Below, piece by piece: positions 8,459 through 17,740 of a stretch of 64,000 nt of DNA; within the stretch, counting starts at the first letter, position 1; the number at the start of each line of letters is the position of its first letter. Under the pieces are notes generated by a model. It saw only the letters and a program-made list of their open reading frames with translations. It did no database searches and was not told the DNA's origin. Both the position numbers and the translations under genes were made by a program. The stretch is from contig NZ_CP009428.1 in the NCBI RefSeq assembly GCF_000758725.1, positions 4,030,001-4,094,000 of the forward strand, in the 5' to 3' direction. The stretch is from Paenibacillus odorifer. Its GTDB lineage: Bacteria; Bacillota; Bacilli; Paenibacillales; Paenibacillaceae.

Positions 8459-9262
8459 ATTGGGGGCACCACAGATGGCCTAACAGCTTGGAGTGGCACA
8501 CCTCACGGCTTCGATGTATATATCAGCTCAGATCTTCAGGAATGGTCCGAACCCATTGCTGCCTTTCGTCCAGATCCTAATTTTTGGGCTGATCATCATT
8601 TCTGGGCACCAGAGGTTCACCGCTACAACGGAAAATATTATATGTTCGCTTCTTTTAAAAGACATGGGGTTCCACGGGGGACACAAATATTAAGCGCGGA
8701 AACACCTGAGGGTCCTTATCTCCCTATCAGCAATCATCCGATTACCCCTGCTTCTTGGGAGTGCCTTGACGGAACGTTATATGTAGATAAAGAAGACAAA
8801 CCTTGGATGATCTTTTGCCGTGAATGGATTGAAGTGACGGATGGAGAAATGTATGCCGTTCGGCTGAAGGAGGATTTAAGCGCTAGTATTGGTGAACCCG
8901 TGCTGCTTTTCCAGGCTTCACAAGCTCCTTGGACGGTAGGTGGCAAAGAAGGGCAGTACGTAACTGACGGTCCTTTTATGCATCAGACTAGCAGTGGTGA
9001 GCTGCTTATGTTGTGGTCTAGCAGTGGAGCCGGTGGTTATGCCATGGGTTTAGCCCGATCCATCAGCGGTGACATTAGTGGACCTTGGCAACATGATCCT
9101 GAGCCTCTTTATGCCAAAGATGGCGGACCTGGGATGTTGTTTCGTGATTTGACGGGCAGACTTATGCTGGCTATTCATGCCCCAAATCTCAACCCACAAG
9201 AACGGCCGCTGCTTATTGAGATCCAGGAAAGCTCCAGAACGATTTCGATAAAATCATTGTAA
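8459..9262 (+). pseudogene. GH43 glycoside hydrolase, 5'-truncated relic
   Basis: An open frame from 8459 to 9262 encodes most of a family 43 arabinofuranosidase/xylosidase-like five-blade propeller: GTTDGLTAWSGTPHGFDVY, then FWAPEVHRYNGKYYMFASF, TDGPFMHQTSSGELLMLWSS and GPGMLFRDLTGRLMLAIH. The family's first 20-30 residues, with the DP motif that supplies the catalytic base, are absent: a TGA sits at 8456 just before GTTDG and no ATG, GTG or TTG exists in frame until ATG 8642, inside the propeller. Only 53 bases separate the AraC stop from the break, and no frame there encodes the missing head. The likely cause is a deletion or recombination joint. A product from 8642 would lack much of the first blades and should be inactive. 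Confidence 0.8.
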
Positions 9263-9282
9263 TGTAGAACGGAGTAGAACCC

Positions 9283-10269
9283 TTGGAACAAAAGATTAAG
9301 TCCTTATTTAATGACCAGATTGTAAGTGCCGCCTGTACGAAATATGGTATCCCCATAGATGAGCTAACGTTCATTGGCGGATTTCAAAATTTTGTTTATG
9401 AATACCAACTTAGTAACCATCAATATATTCTAAGATTTACTCATAGCTCGCTACGTAGTAAGGATTTGTTGGCGGCTGAACTTGAATGGATTCTATACAT
9501 AGCAGATCATGGCGTTTCAGTATCAAGACCCGTATGTTCTCTTCAGGGTAATTTAGTTGAGCAAATAGAGATCGGTGATTCGTGCTTTAGGGTATCTTCC
9601 TTTGAAAAAGCACAAGGGAAACGAATAGGTTACCCAGACTGCCTGAAAGATGTAGAGCTCTATGAGCAGTGTGGCATGATCACTGGACAAATGCACAGAT
9701 TAGCAAAATCTTATAAACCACACACCAAAAGACATGCGTGGCATCAGAACTACTACCTGCAGAATGTAACCAGGTTTATTCCTTCATCCCAAAGTGGCGT
9801 TTTAGAAAGCTGTAAGGCGCTTATGGATCGGCTAAAGCATCTCGACGCTGATATAAATACCTATGGTCTCATCCATGGGGATATCAATGTAGGCAACTTT
9901 TTGGTCGACAATGGTAAGCTGACCTTGTTTGATTTTGATGAAGCTCAGTACAGCTGGTTTGTAGAAGATATCGCCATTCAACTGTATTATCTAGTCTACG
10001 TTTACGGGGATGATAGTATGGAGGACAGGCAGCTTCAATGTCAGCGTTTTATGGAGCACTTTCTAAAAGGCTACGTTAAAGAGAACAGTATTTCAGAAAA
10101 TGAGCTGAAGCTAATTCCTCTTTTTCTTCGATTAAGAGAGATTATTGTTTATACAGGGATGTACCGGAGTTTTGATATGTCTAACCTAGATGATTGGACC
10201 AAAGATTATTTAACGCAGAGTAAGGCGAGAATTGAGAATGGTATTTCCATCATTGAGTCTTATTTCTGA
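9283..10269 (+). CDS. APH/choline-kinase-like phosphotransferase
   Basis: Small-molecule kinase of the aminoglycoside phosphotransferase fold, 328 residues, starting at TTG 9283 with ACGGAG upstream. The catalytic Brenner motif is HGDINVGNF at about residues 200-208 and the metal-binding Asp follows in LTLFDFDEAQYSWFVEDIA. The N lobe has the ATP-binding YILRFTHSS strand and a Glu in the following helix. The family includes homoserine, choline, fructosamine and aminoglycoside kinases; the DFDEAQYSWFVEDIA form is common in uncharacterised Bacillales members, so the substrate stays open. It stands alone, with a terminator behind it and the truncated GH43 frame before it. Confidence 0.8.
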   Translation: MEQKIKSLFNDQIVSAACTKYGIPIDELTFIGGFQNFVYEYQLSNHQYILRFTHSSLRSKDLLAAELEWILYIADHGVSVSRPVCSLQGNLVEQIEIGDSCFRVSSFEKAQGKRIGYPDCLKDVELYEQCGMITGQMHRLAKSYKPHTKRHAWHQNYYLQNVTRFIPSSQSGVLESCKALMDRLKHLDADINTYGLIHGDINVGNFLVDNGKLTLFDFDEAQYSWFVEDIAIQLYYLVYVYGDDSMEDRQLQCQRFMEHFLKGYVKENSISENELKLIPLFLRLREIIVYTGMYRSFDMSNLDDWTKDYLTQSKARIENGISIIESYF

Positions 10270-10308
10270 ACAAACATCCAAAGCGTTTCATATGATGTGT
10301 CTCTCTTA

Positions 10309-10338
10309 CAAAACCCACAGCTATCACTGTGGGTTTTG
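10309..10338 (+). terminator. Terminator after the phosphotransferase gene
   Basis: Perfect 12-bp stem CAAAACCCACAG / CTGTGGGTTTTG with a six-base loop, followed by TGTTCTCT. Confidence 0.8.
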
Positions 10339-10456
10339 TGTTCTCTAAACAAGTCCATTTTGCTTTTAAGAGGTTGATATGCCGTGACTCTATCCTAACT
10401 TGGACATATCGTATAAATGAGACTTTTCCCAAAAATGCATATGAGGGGTTGGTTAA

Positions 10457-11194
10457 ATGAGTGCTGTACCTCACTACAAGGCGAACCAACAAGGTATTTC
10501 CATTATTACCTGTACCAATCGCCATAATTATTTAAACAACCTATTTCAAAATTACAGCAGACAAAAATATGCAAATAAAGAACTTATCATTATTATCAAT
10601 AATAATAAAATTCCACTATCCCCCTACCTAACCTTAGCTAAAAAACACAAAAATATTAAGATATTTCGTAAACCTGAACATCAATCTCTCGGTTCATGCT
10701 TAAACTATGCCGTAACAAAATGCAAATATCATACCATCGCCAAATTTGATGACGACGATTATTATGCCCCTCATTATTTGACGGAAAGTAATCTGACCTT
10801 ACAAAGAACTAAAGCTGATATCCTTGGAAAACGGGCTCACTATATGTATTTACTAGGTTCAAAGACTTTGATTCTTCGTTTTGCAAATGATGAACACCGG
10901 ACGGTTACCCATCTCCCTGGCGCTACGCTCGTCTTCAAACGAAAAGTATTCGATCATGTGAAATTTCCTAATAAAAACGTAGGTGAGGATGATCTCTTTT
11001 GCAGCAGAAGCAGAAAGAAAGGTTATAAGGTTTATTCTGCGAGTAAAAATAACTTCGTTGCCATACGTAGAAAAAACTCTTCAAAACATACATGGATTAT
11101 CAGTGATAGTACGTTAATAGCTAACCATAAGATCATCCGGAATATTAAAAACTACAGGAATTTTGTTGGACGCAGTCCAAAGATTCCGTTATGA
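10457..11194 (+). CDS. GT2-like glycosyltransferase, first of a tandem pair
   Basis: Cytosolic GT-A fold transferase of 245 residues without membrane segments. It opens with the GT2 strand SIITCTNR, carries the DXD-type metal motif in AKFDDDDYYAPHYL at about residue 98, a LGKRAHYMYLLGSK strand, and GEDDLFC near residue 177, where the ED pair is the usual GT2 catalytic base position. The tail is very basic (RRKNSSKHTWI). Its stop overlaps the start of a close paralogue by four bases. The pair is richer in A+T than its neighbours, which may mean transfer. A role in surface or spore glycan decoration is only an inference. Confidence 0.8.
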   Translation: MSAVPHYKANQQGISIITCTNRHNYLNNLFQNYSRQKYANKELIIIINNNKIPLSPYLTLAKKHKNIKIFRKPEHQSLGSCLNYAVTKCKYHTIAKFDDDDYYAPHYLTESNLTLQRTKADILGKRAHYMYLLGSKTLILRFANDEHRTVTHLPGATLVFKRKVFDHVKFPNKNVGEDDLFCSRSRKKGYKVYSASKNNFVAIRRKNSSKHTWIISDSTLIANHKIIRNIKNYRNFVGRSPKIPL

Positions 11195-11907
11195 AGTTAA
11201 CTGCTGAATCTACTTCATCTGCTGTGTCTATTCTAACTTGTACGAAACGACTTGATTGTATTAAAACCATGTTTGATAACTATCAACGACAGAATTTCAA
11301 ATCTAAAGAACTTATCGTGATCATAAATAATGATAGCTTGAGAATTGAAGATTATATACATGCTGCAAAAAAACATAAAAACGTACGGATCTATAAACTA
11401 CCAGAATATCGTTCACTCGGGTTTTGTCTGAATTTTGGTGTGCACTTAGCGAATTATAGTTGTATCGCTAAATTTGATGACGACGATTATTACTCTGCCA
11501 ACTATTTAACGGATAGTATGAACATCCTCCATAAAACTAAAGCTGATATCGTTGGAAAACGAGCTCACTATATGTATTTAAATGATAAGAAGCTACTTTT
11601 GCTTCGTTATCTTCATATGGAAAATAAACAGGTAACCAATGTTCAGGGTGCCACCCTACTCGTAAAACGAAATGTCTTCCAGCAGATTTCTTTTCCAGAT
11701 TGGAATAAAGGTGAATGTGTTAAGTTTTGTGCGGATTGCGCTGCACAGGGCTTTAAGATTTATGCAGGAAATAAGTATAACTTCGCTGCGGTTCGTAGAA
11801 AAAACTCCAAAGATCACACATGGATCGTTAGTGACAAGAAACTTCTAGCTCAAAATGTTAAAGTTCTAAAGGTAAAAAACTTCAAAAAATACGTAACTCG
11901 AGGCTGA
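11191..11907 (+). CDS. GT2-like glycosyltransferase paralogue lacking the ED motif
   Basis: A 238-residue paralogue of the gene just upstream, aligned along its whole length: SILTCTKR, AKFDDDDYYSANYL, VGKRAHYMYLNDKK and RRKNSKDHTWIVSD. The metal-binding aspartates are kept, but where the first copy has GEDDLFCSRS this one has GECVKFCADC, so the ED pair expected to hold the catalytic base is gone. It starts inside the stop of copy 1 (ATGA overlap), so both are made together and could form a heteromer in which this copy is non-catalytic or uses another base. Terminated by a hairpin shared with the convergent GH18 gene. Confidence 0.78.
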   Translation: MKLTAESTSSAVSILTCTKRLDCIKTMFDNYQRQNFKSKELIVIINNDSLRIEDYIHAAKKHKNVRIYKLPEYRSLGFCLNFGVHLANYSCIAKFDDDDYYSANYLTDSMNILHKTKADIVGKRAHYMYLNDKKLLLLRYLHMENKQVTNVQGATLLVKRNVFQQISFPDWNKGECVKFCADCAAQGFKIYAGNKYNFAAVRRKNSKDHTWIVSDKKLLAQNVKVLKVKNFKKYVTRG

Positions 11908-11952
11908 TTTAATCAAACTCATTCTAGCAGTTGCGACTTAGTAACCCAATAA

Positions 11953-11999
11953 AAAGACTGGACAGCAATTAGCTAAGCGGCTATTCGCATCCAGTCTTT
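11953..11999. terminator. Bidirectional terminator between GT2 pair and GH18 gene
   Basis: AAAGACTGGA / TCCAGTCTTT stem with a long loop holding a second weak stem, with A and T runs on both sides, between convergent genes. Confidence 0.8.
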
Positions 12000-12006
12000 C
12001 ATATTT

Positions 12007-13617
12007 TTAAAAAGTGTAATCGAAAAATTTCTCTGCATTCCTTAAACTAGCCCATATATCAGAGCTTTCTCCGCCTATATACCAATAAGCTACTCCAGCT
12101 AGTTTTTTAGTAACCGCTAAGTTGTATTTAGTTATTAATGAACGCCCATCCTCAATCCAAATCGTATGTTTTATAGCTTGTTTCGAGTAGCTCGCGACAT
12201 ATTGTCCCAGAGTAGAATTCCACACAGGTTTCGATGCATAGCTGCTGATGATCTGATTTTGCTCCGGAAGCGTAATATATTCAGAGGATAAAACCGTTCC
12301 CTTCTGGTTCAGTGTCCAATCCCGATTATATAAGGGCAATGCCAATATAACTTTTTGACTAGGTACAACTTTTAGGATTGTATTCACAGCCTTTTGATCA
12401 TAAGAAAGCGAAGCATTGGACCCCGGAACTTGACTCCCGTCATAATGCTCATCATACCCCATCATCACCATGTAATTCACTTGCTTGCCTAGGGCAGCAT
12501 AGTCAAAAGCTTCTGTCCAATCCGTTCCAAGATCAGGGGATACATCCATCGACAGAATAACATTGAGCGAATGCATTTTCTCGGCCAATAAAGTAATAAA
12601 CGAAGTCAAATACACACGATCTTCGGCCGCTACATTTTCAAAATCTATATTTAGTCCATCTAATCCATATTTACTCACTAAAGCAGCTAATTGTTTGACT
12701 GCCGTATTCCTTGCGGTTGTACTCAACAGCATTTGATGCGTCGCTTCTTGATCCGATCGATTGCCAACCATCGCCCAGACTTGCCTTTTATTCTTTTTTG
12801 CCCAAGTTACCAGCGAGACATCTGTCGAATCCGTTACTGTCCCTGTTTTTCCAACATAATACCAACGTGGTGAGAGTGTGTTGACGTTCGATTGCAAAAC
12901 ATGATTCTCAAATTGTGACGTCGTGAGACCATACTGCCAGCCTATAACAATACGTTTGTCCGGATCACTTTCCAGCTCTGCCGCCCAGCTTGTATGTTGC
13001 AGCACCCGATCCATCAGCACTGCCGTCTCTTGCCTGGTTATCGGGTCCGTGGGTCGAAAATTTCCGCTATTATCGCCCTTCATTAATCCGCGATCATTAA
13101 CCTTGGCTACAGCAGCACTTGCCCAGCTAGCAATTTGTTGCCGATCTTTAAAATTGGTTTGTGCGGTAGTTGCAGTGTTTGTTTGCTTTAGCGCTTTGGC
13201 TATCCACACAGCCGCTTCCTGCCGAGTAACTGCTTTTGCGGGTGCAAAAGTAGTTGCCGAAGTGCCGTTCGCCAGTTCAAGCTGAATTGCTGCCTGTATC
13301 CAGCCGTAATACCAAGCGCTTTTGGCTACGTCGGTATAAGGAGATACCGGACTCAACGCTGGATCAAGCTTCAACAGACGATCAAGAACTGTAATAAATT
13401 CAGCTCTAGTAATCGATTGAGTAGGTGAAAATTTAGTATTCGAGGTGCCAGTTAATATATTCCGGTTATATAAATCTATGATTTCTTTTTTTGCATAACT
13501 AGTGTTTATATCCTCAAAAGGAACCCCGTTATCGGCCGATATATGCTGAATAAATCCTCCGGCGTATAGCACGACAGCGAGGGTCATTATAGTAAATCTA
13601 GCAAATATATTCTTCAC
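12007..13617 (-). CDS. S-layer-anchored GH18 (chitinase/cortex-hydrolase-like) protein
   Basis: Secreted wall-bound protein of 536 residues. A signal peptide (about 1-28) is followed by three SLH domains (about 33-83, 93-145 and 155-207, with TRAEF, TRQEAAVWIAKAL and TRQETAVLMDRVL landmarks) that bind pyruvylated secondary wall polymer. Then comes a GH18 barrel from about 222: the catalytic motif is DGLNIDFE at 320-327, with the acid E327 and D325 kept and the middle Asp of DxxDxDxE replaced by N323, as in YaaH/SleL-like enzymes. YMVMMGYDEHY and ALPLYNRDW are further family landmarks. Substrate may be peptidoglycan or chitin. Single gene, convergent with the glycosyltransferase pair. Confidence 0.9.
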   Translation of the reverse strand: MKNIFARFTIMTLAVVLYAGGFIQHISADNGVPFEDINTSYAKKEIIDLYNRNILTGTSNTKFSPTQSITRAEFITVLDRLLKLDPALSPVSPYTDVAKSAWYYGWIQAAIQLELANGTSATTFAPAKAVTRQEAAVWIAKALKQTNTATTAQTNFKDRQQIASWASAAVAKVNDRGLMKGDNSGNFRPTDPITRQETAVLMDRVLQHTSWAAELESDPDKRIVIGWQYGLTTSQFENHVLQSNVNTLSPRWYYVGKTGTVTDSTDVSLVTWAKKNKRQVWAMVGNRSDQEATHQMLLSTTARNTAVKQLAALVSKYGLDGLNIDFENVAAEDRVYLTSFITLLAEKMHSLNVILSMDVSPDLGTDWTEAFDYAALGKQVNYMVMMGYDEHYDGSQVPGSNASLSYDQKAVNTILKVVPSQKVILALPLYNRDWTLNQKGTVLSSEYITLPEQNQIISSYASKPVWNSTLGQYVASYSKQAIKHTIWIEDGRSLITKYNLAVTKKLAGVAYWYIGGESSDIWASLRNAEKFFDYTF

Positions 13618-13711
13618 GGGTTAAGAGATTCCCCCTTGGTTATCAATCTTTGAATTATACCAAGGATACAATCCATAAACATCGCTAAAATATTGGTAGA
13701 GTACGATAGGA

Positions 13712-15157
13712 TCAGCTCTTCGGATTATGCAAAAAGAGACTAAGAACCACACCACACAGCACCAAGCCCAATGAAACTAGGAACGTGTCGTGGAATCCTG
13801 CAACCATAGCCTCTAAAGGTAGCTTCTAATTTCCTTGACTCATTTGAGTAGCTATATTCGAAGTCAATAAGCCCGACATTATAGCGACAGCAAAGGAACC
13901 CACAATTTGTTGTGCAGAGGCAGTAAGTGGGGTCACACGGCTGATCAAATCCTTCGGAGCGGCCTTAAGCACATGTGTACCGAGCTGCATAGTAGTTAAT
14001 CCTTGGCCAAGTCCCATAATGGCAAAATAACTGATCATAACGTATACACTTGTATCATTTTGTAAACGTGACAAAAGAAAGAGTCCGGTGGACAGCAGCA
14101 CAAGTCCAGAGAACACAACGGGCCGAGCTCCATACTTATCAAATAATTTTCCTCCAATAATCATGCCAGCAAAGGATATTAAAGCTTGAGGAATAACTAA
14201 AAGTCCCGATTCAAAGGAAGAAAAACCTCTGACCTGCTGCAAAAAAATTGGAATTAACAGAATCGAACCAAATAAGGCGAACTGATTAATCCAGGTCAAA
14301 ATCATACCTTTACTAAATTCTAGAGATCGAAAAGAGCGAAGTTCCAATAACGGTTCTTTTTGGCGCAATTCCACGAAAATAAACAAGGCTAAAGCAATGA
14401 AGCTGAACGCAAGAGATATAATCGTTATACGATCCCCCCAGCCATCCACTCCCCCTCTATGCACCCCAAATACCAAGCTGGAGAAAGCGAGTGGTGATAA
14501 AATCACACCCCAAATATCCAATTTAGCTTTATTCCCCTTCTCTATTACCGGAAGAAATTTCACTCCAACAATCATTGCAATAATACCAATGGGGACATTA
14601 ATCAGAAAAATCCAGTGCCAGCTTGCATATTCCAACAGCCATCCTGACAGTACAGGACCAAGAACAGGCGCAATTAACATCGGTAGGCCAAGCAATCCCA
14701 TGATTGAACCTCTTTTATCGGGAGGTGCGATTTTGAATGACATAGCCATACCAATTGGAGCAATCATCCCTCCGCCTAATCCCTGCAAAATACGAAAGAT
14801 TATCAGCTCTGTTGTGGATTGTGCCATTGAGCATAATAAAGAACCTATGGTAAACAATACGATCGAAGCTAAAAAAACACGTTTGGCAGTAAACTTATCC
14901 GAGAACCATCCGGCCAATGGGATAATTACGGATAAAGCCAGCGTATAACCCGTGATGGCCCACTGTATTGTTTTTAGGCTGGCATCAAAGGTTTTTTCAA
15001 GCTGCGGGATCGCTACATTCATAATTGTACTGTCGAGCATAACCAGCAACATTCCTGTTATAAGTGCCAGTATTACGGGAAGTATTGCTTTTATAGAAAA
15101 TTCTTTGGTGACTGGTTGGGATTGTTCCACTTGTAGATTACTCATGGGTCTATACAC
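13712..15157 (-). CDS. DHA2-type MFS drug exporter with an in-frame amber codon
   Basis: Proton-driven multidrug efflux permease of the EmrB/QacA group. The intact part (443 residues, stop at 13826-13828) has the signature DSTIMNVAIPQLEKTF in helix 1 and GGWFSDKF-like and GPVLSGWLLEYASWHWIFLI motifs, covering 13 helices. The frame does not end naturally: after MSQGN a TAG is followed in the same frame by KLPLEAMVAGFHDTFLVSLG and a hydrophobic stretch ending HNPKS and TGA at 13712, which is the expected helix 14 and tail. So one point change truncates the protein by about 38 residues. The product may be inactive, partly active, or rescued by read-through. A TetR gene is divergent. Confidence 0.85.
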
Positions 15158-15224
15158 ATCCTTTTTAATTTTTACTAATAAAATAGCTAACCGCTGCCTC
15201 CTTTTTAAAAAATCGCACCGTTAA

Positions 15225-15319
15225 ACTAACAGTGTAAGATTAATATAGCACCCGTTTATTTGCTTGTAAATAAAAATATCTAACAGTGTAAGATAAACCG
15301 GTAATCTAACGATGGTAGA
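15225..15319. promoter_or_regulatory. Candidate TetR operators in the MFS/TetR spacer
   Basis: A 15-bp near-palindrome TCTAACAGTGTAAGA sits at 15279-15293 and repeats with one end base changed at 15225-15239. A related palindrome TCTAACGATGGTAGA lies at 15305-15319. All fall between the divergent MFS and TetR starts, where an autoregulating repressor would bind. Palindrome symmetry is seen; binding is inferred. Confidence 0.6.
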
Positions 15320-15374
15320 CCAGCCATCCATCTTCGCTTATGATAAAAGAAGACAGTAACAGGAGGTCGTTTCG

Positions 15375-16052
15375 ATGAGAATCAAAAATCTGCAAATCAC
15401 TGAACAAGATATAATAAAAGCTTCTTGGGAGCTGCTAGATGATATCGGCATAGAGGCATTTAGTATGCGTAAATTAGCAGAACTATTAAATATACAAGCC
15501 GCCTCTCTCTATTGGCATTTTAAGAGTAAACAGAGTATTTTCCAGACACTGGCTAATGAGATCGCCAAAGAAGCCCTCGAAACTGCGAATCTCGAAGGTG
15601 ATTGGCAAGAACAGCTTTTTCATTTTGCAGATCGAATCCGCGGGGTTTTACATAAGTATCCTTGCTCGGCTCAGCTGATGATGAGAACCTTGCCTTCTGA
15701 ACCTAATTATCTATCTTTACTGAATACTTTGCTTCAGATCGTGGATCATCTTCCTTTAAGCGATAGTGACAAATTCTCCTTAATTGCTTGCGTGTTAAAC
15801 TATGTAATCTCTTTCGAATTGGACAAATATGAGCAGGATCGAATTGACTTAGCCATGAAAAATGAACCTAATGGAGATGCTAGAGAGGTATTTAAACAAT
15901 CGCTTGAGCACTTATCAGGGGATGGACCTAATGTTATAAAACGAATGTACGAAAACAATATCTTTAATGAAATTGGCTCCGATAAGATGTTCTATACAGG
16001 TCTAAAAATAATGGTGAGTGGAATTGAACAGTTAGCTAATGAGCGACAGTAG
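15375..16052 (+). CDS. TetR-family repressor of the MFS gene
   Basis: DNA-binding repressor of 225 residues with an AGGAGG ribosome-binding site nine bases before the ATG. The N-terminal helix-turn-helix reads FSMRKLAELLNIQAASLYWH followed by FKSKQSIFQTLANEI, close to the tetracycline-repressor group, and the remainder is the helical TetR_C-type ligand domain. It is divergent from the drug exporter, and palindromes lie in the spacer, so ligand-induced release of exporter expression is the likely role. The ligand is unknown. Confidence 0.88.
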   Translation: MRIKNLQITEQDIIKASWELLDDIGIEAFSMRKLAELLNIQAASLYWHFKSKQSIFQTLANEIAKEALETANLEGDWQEQLFHFADRIRGVLHKYPCSAQLMMRTLPSEPNYLSLLNTLLQIVDHLPLSDSDKFSLIACVLNYVISFELDKYEQDRIDLAMKNEPNGDAREVFKQSLEHLSGDGPNVIKRMYENNIFNEIGSDKMFYTGLKIMVSGIEQLANERQ

Positions 16053-16090
16053 AGCTTAGGGGATTTTTCACGAAAATAAATCTTGGCACA

Positions 16091-16140
16091 AAAAAAGGGC
16101 ATCCCAGCAGCCGATTTCGGCTTTTGGAATGCCCTTTTTT
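16091..16140. terminator. Bidirectional terminator between TetR and ABC permease genes
   Basis: AAAAAAGGGCAT.CC ... GGAATGCCCTTTTTT with an inner GCCGA/TCGGC stem; it even overlaps the permease stop codon by two bases. Confidence 0.9.
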
Positions 16141-17740
16141 AAAGAGCCCGAAATAAAAGTTCTCCTTTGGACTGAATATATCTATACATCACTCCACATG
16201 CCACAAATATCACCACACCAATACCTAACATAACGAGATTACCATTTAGATCGGATAAAAGAAAACTCAAACCAAATGGAATCAGCAAGCTGATAAATCC
16301 TATAATCATCGCTACAAGGACCGAAGCACTTTGTTTAATTACTGAGACTTCGTTAGTCCACTCCAGTTTAGGAAGCTTCAAGTTAACGATCACACCTACC
16401 ATTGCAGTAAGACAAGCGTATAGGACGGGGATTATTAGCAATAACAAGCTCTCCATCCAGCCTGTGCCCAGAGAAATCATTAGAAGCACACTACTAACAA
16501 TCACAATCGGTACTGTAATGGTGAGATTCACTACGATTTTACTTAATAATATGGTTTTTGTCGGAACGGGGGCGCTTTTTAAAATCCAAATATGGTTACC
16601 TTCAAGCGAAATCGAACTCGATGTCGTACAGCTTAATGCAACAAAGAGGGAAACAAATAGTGGCGCCAATCTGCTTAGATAGTTAGAGAGTTCAGGTATC
16701 TCAATAATTTGTCCTAATTGCTCTGAGCTAACAAACAGTAAGGTAATCGCCATGACAAGTAACATAACCATACCGATACTCGTATTTAGCACATATATAG
16801 AAGAACTGAAATAGCGGCGCAGCTCTTTTTTATACAATGTGTAAAGCGGTGAAGAGACTGCAAGTGACCTCATTTGATACTTATTCTTTGAGTAAGAAGT
16901 CGTAAGGCCTGTGTGTATTGCTTTATATTTGCTGCCAAGAATAAGGGTAAACAACATAAAAGAAAGTAACGAAATCCCTATAAATAATAGTAAAGGAGCT
17001 ACCTGATACGAGCAGACAGCATCTACATACATAACCGTCAAAGGATATAAGTTGAAGATTTGATCGGCAATTTGTGTGCTCATATCCGCAAGTAACTGCG
17101 GGTCATTCCCATTCATTTGGCCTGAACCCAAAATAATAACAATGATTACGGCAAAAGTCAGAATGAGACTTATTAAACGACTTCCTTTAAAACGTGAGGA
17201 AATCCAACTAATCAATGCCCCTATAATTGTTGCAGCAATGATCGGCACTAATGGGATAAATAGCAGCGTTATCATGAAAAATAAATAATATACTACTGCC
17301 GGATTTACCTTTATAGCATAAACTACACCTGCTGGCACCATCACCATCAATGAGAACAGTATATTCAGCACATAGAGCTGAACTACACGGCTTGCTACGA
17401 TATGGCTCGTTTTGATAGGCAACGACATTACGAGATCGTAATCTTTGGAGCCAAATAATACCCCACTCGCCTTATAGATCGTTGTAAAAAATCCAATCAA
17501 GCAAGTAACAGCCATCATAATCGCAAGCAGCAGCTCTGGCCTGCCTATCTGTTCAAGGGTCTCTGCTATCATGAAGCTATATCCAAACGAAACTACTGCC
17601 ATCATGACAATCCCTATTAAGATACCGATGCTCAGCAAAAGCATTTTTCGTCTTTCTTTCATATTCCTTGTATGCAAAGCTTTATTTAACCCAAACGATG
17701 AGATCAGCTGAATTTTCGTCAATCGCCAGATATTAATCAT
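16139..17740 (-). CDS. ABC-2-type transporter permease
   Basis: Integral membrane protein of 533 residues with about twelve hydrophobic segments, for example MLLLSIGILIGIVMMAVVSF, LFFMITLLFIPLVPIIAATI and SASVLVAMIIGFISLLIPFG. The arrangement, a large permease coupled to one ATPase with an eight-base gene overlap, is typical of Bacillales ABC-2 systems of unknown cargo. It carries no extracellular MacB/FtsX domain. The upstream gene 17733-18446 provides the ATPase. Export of a lipid, peptide or antibiotic is possible; cargo cannot be read. Confidence 0.82.
   Translation of the reverse strand: MINIWRLTKIQLISSFGLNKALHTRNMKERRKMLLLSIGILIGIVMMAVVSFGYSFMIAETLEQIGRPELLLAIMMAVTCLIGFFTTIYKASGVLFGSKDYDLVMSLPIKTSHIVASRVVQLYVLNILFSLMVMVPAGVVYAIKVNPAVVYYLFFMITLLFIPLVPIIAATIIGALISWISSRFKGSRLISLILTFAVIIVIILGSGQMNGNDPQLLADMSTQIADQIFNLYPLTVMYVDAVCSYQVAPLLLFIGISLLSFMLFTLILGSKYKAIHTGLTTSYSKNKYQMRSLAVSSPLYTLYKKELRRYFSSSIYVLNTSIGMVMLLVMAITLLFVSSEQLGQIIEIPELSNYLSRLAPLFVSLFVALSCTTSSSISLEGNHIWILKSAPVPTKTILLSKIVVNLTITVPIVIVSSVLLMISLGTGWMESLLLLIIPVLYACLTAMVGVIVNLKLPKLEWTNEVSVIKQSASVLVAMIIGFISLLIPFGLSFLLSDLNGNLVMLGIGVVIFVACGVMYRYIQSKGELLFRAL

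Noticed and set aside
8493..8693. Small plus-strand frame of 66 codons before the GH43 part
   Set aside because: The GH43 homology is in another frame over the same bases.
14397..14948. Plus-strand frame of 183 codons
   Set aside because: Antisense to the MFS exporter, rich in Ile/Pro as expected from reversed membrane-helix codons.
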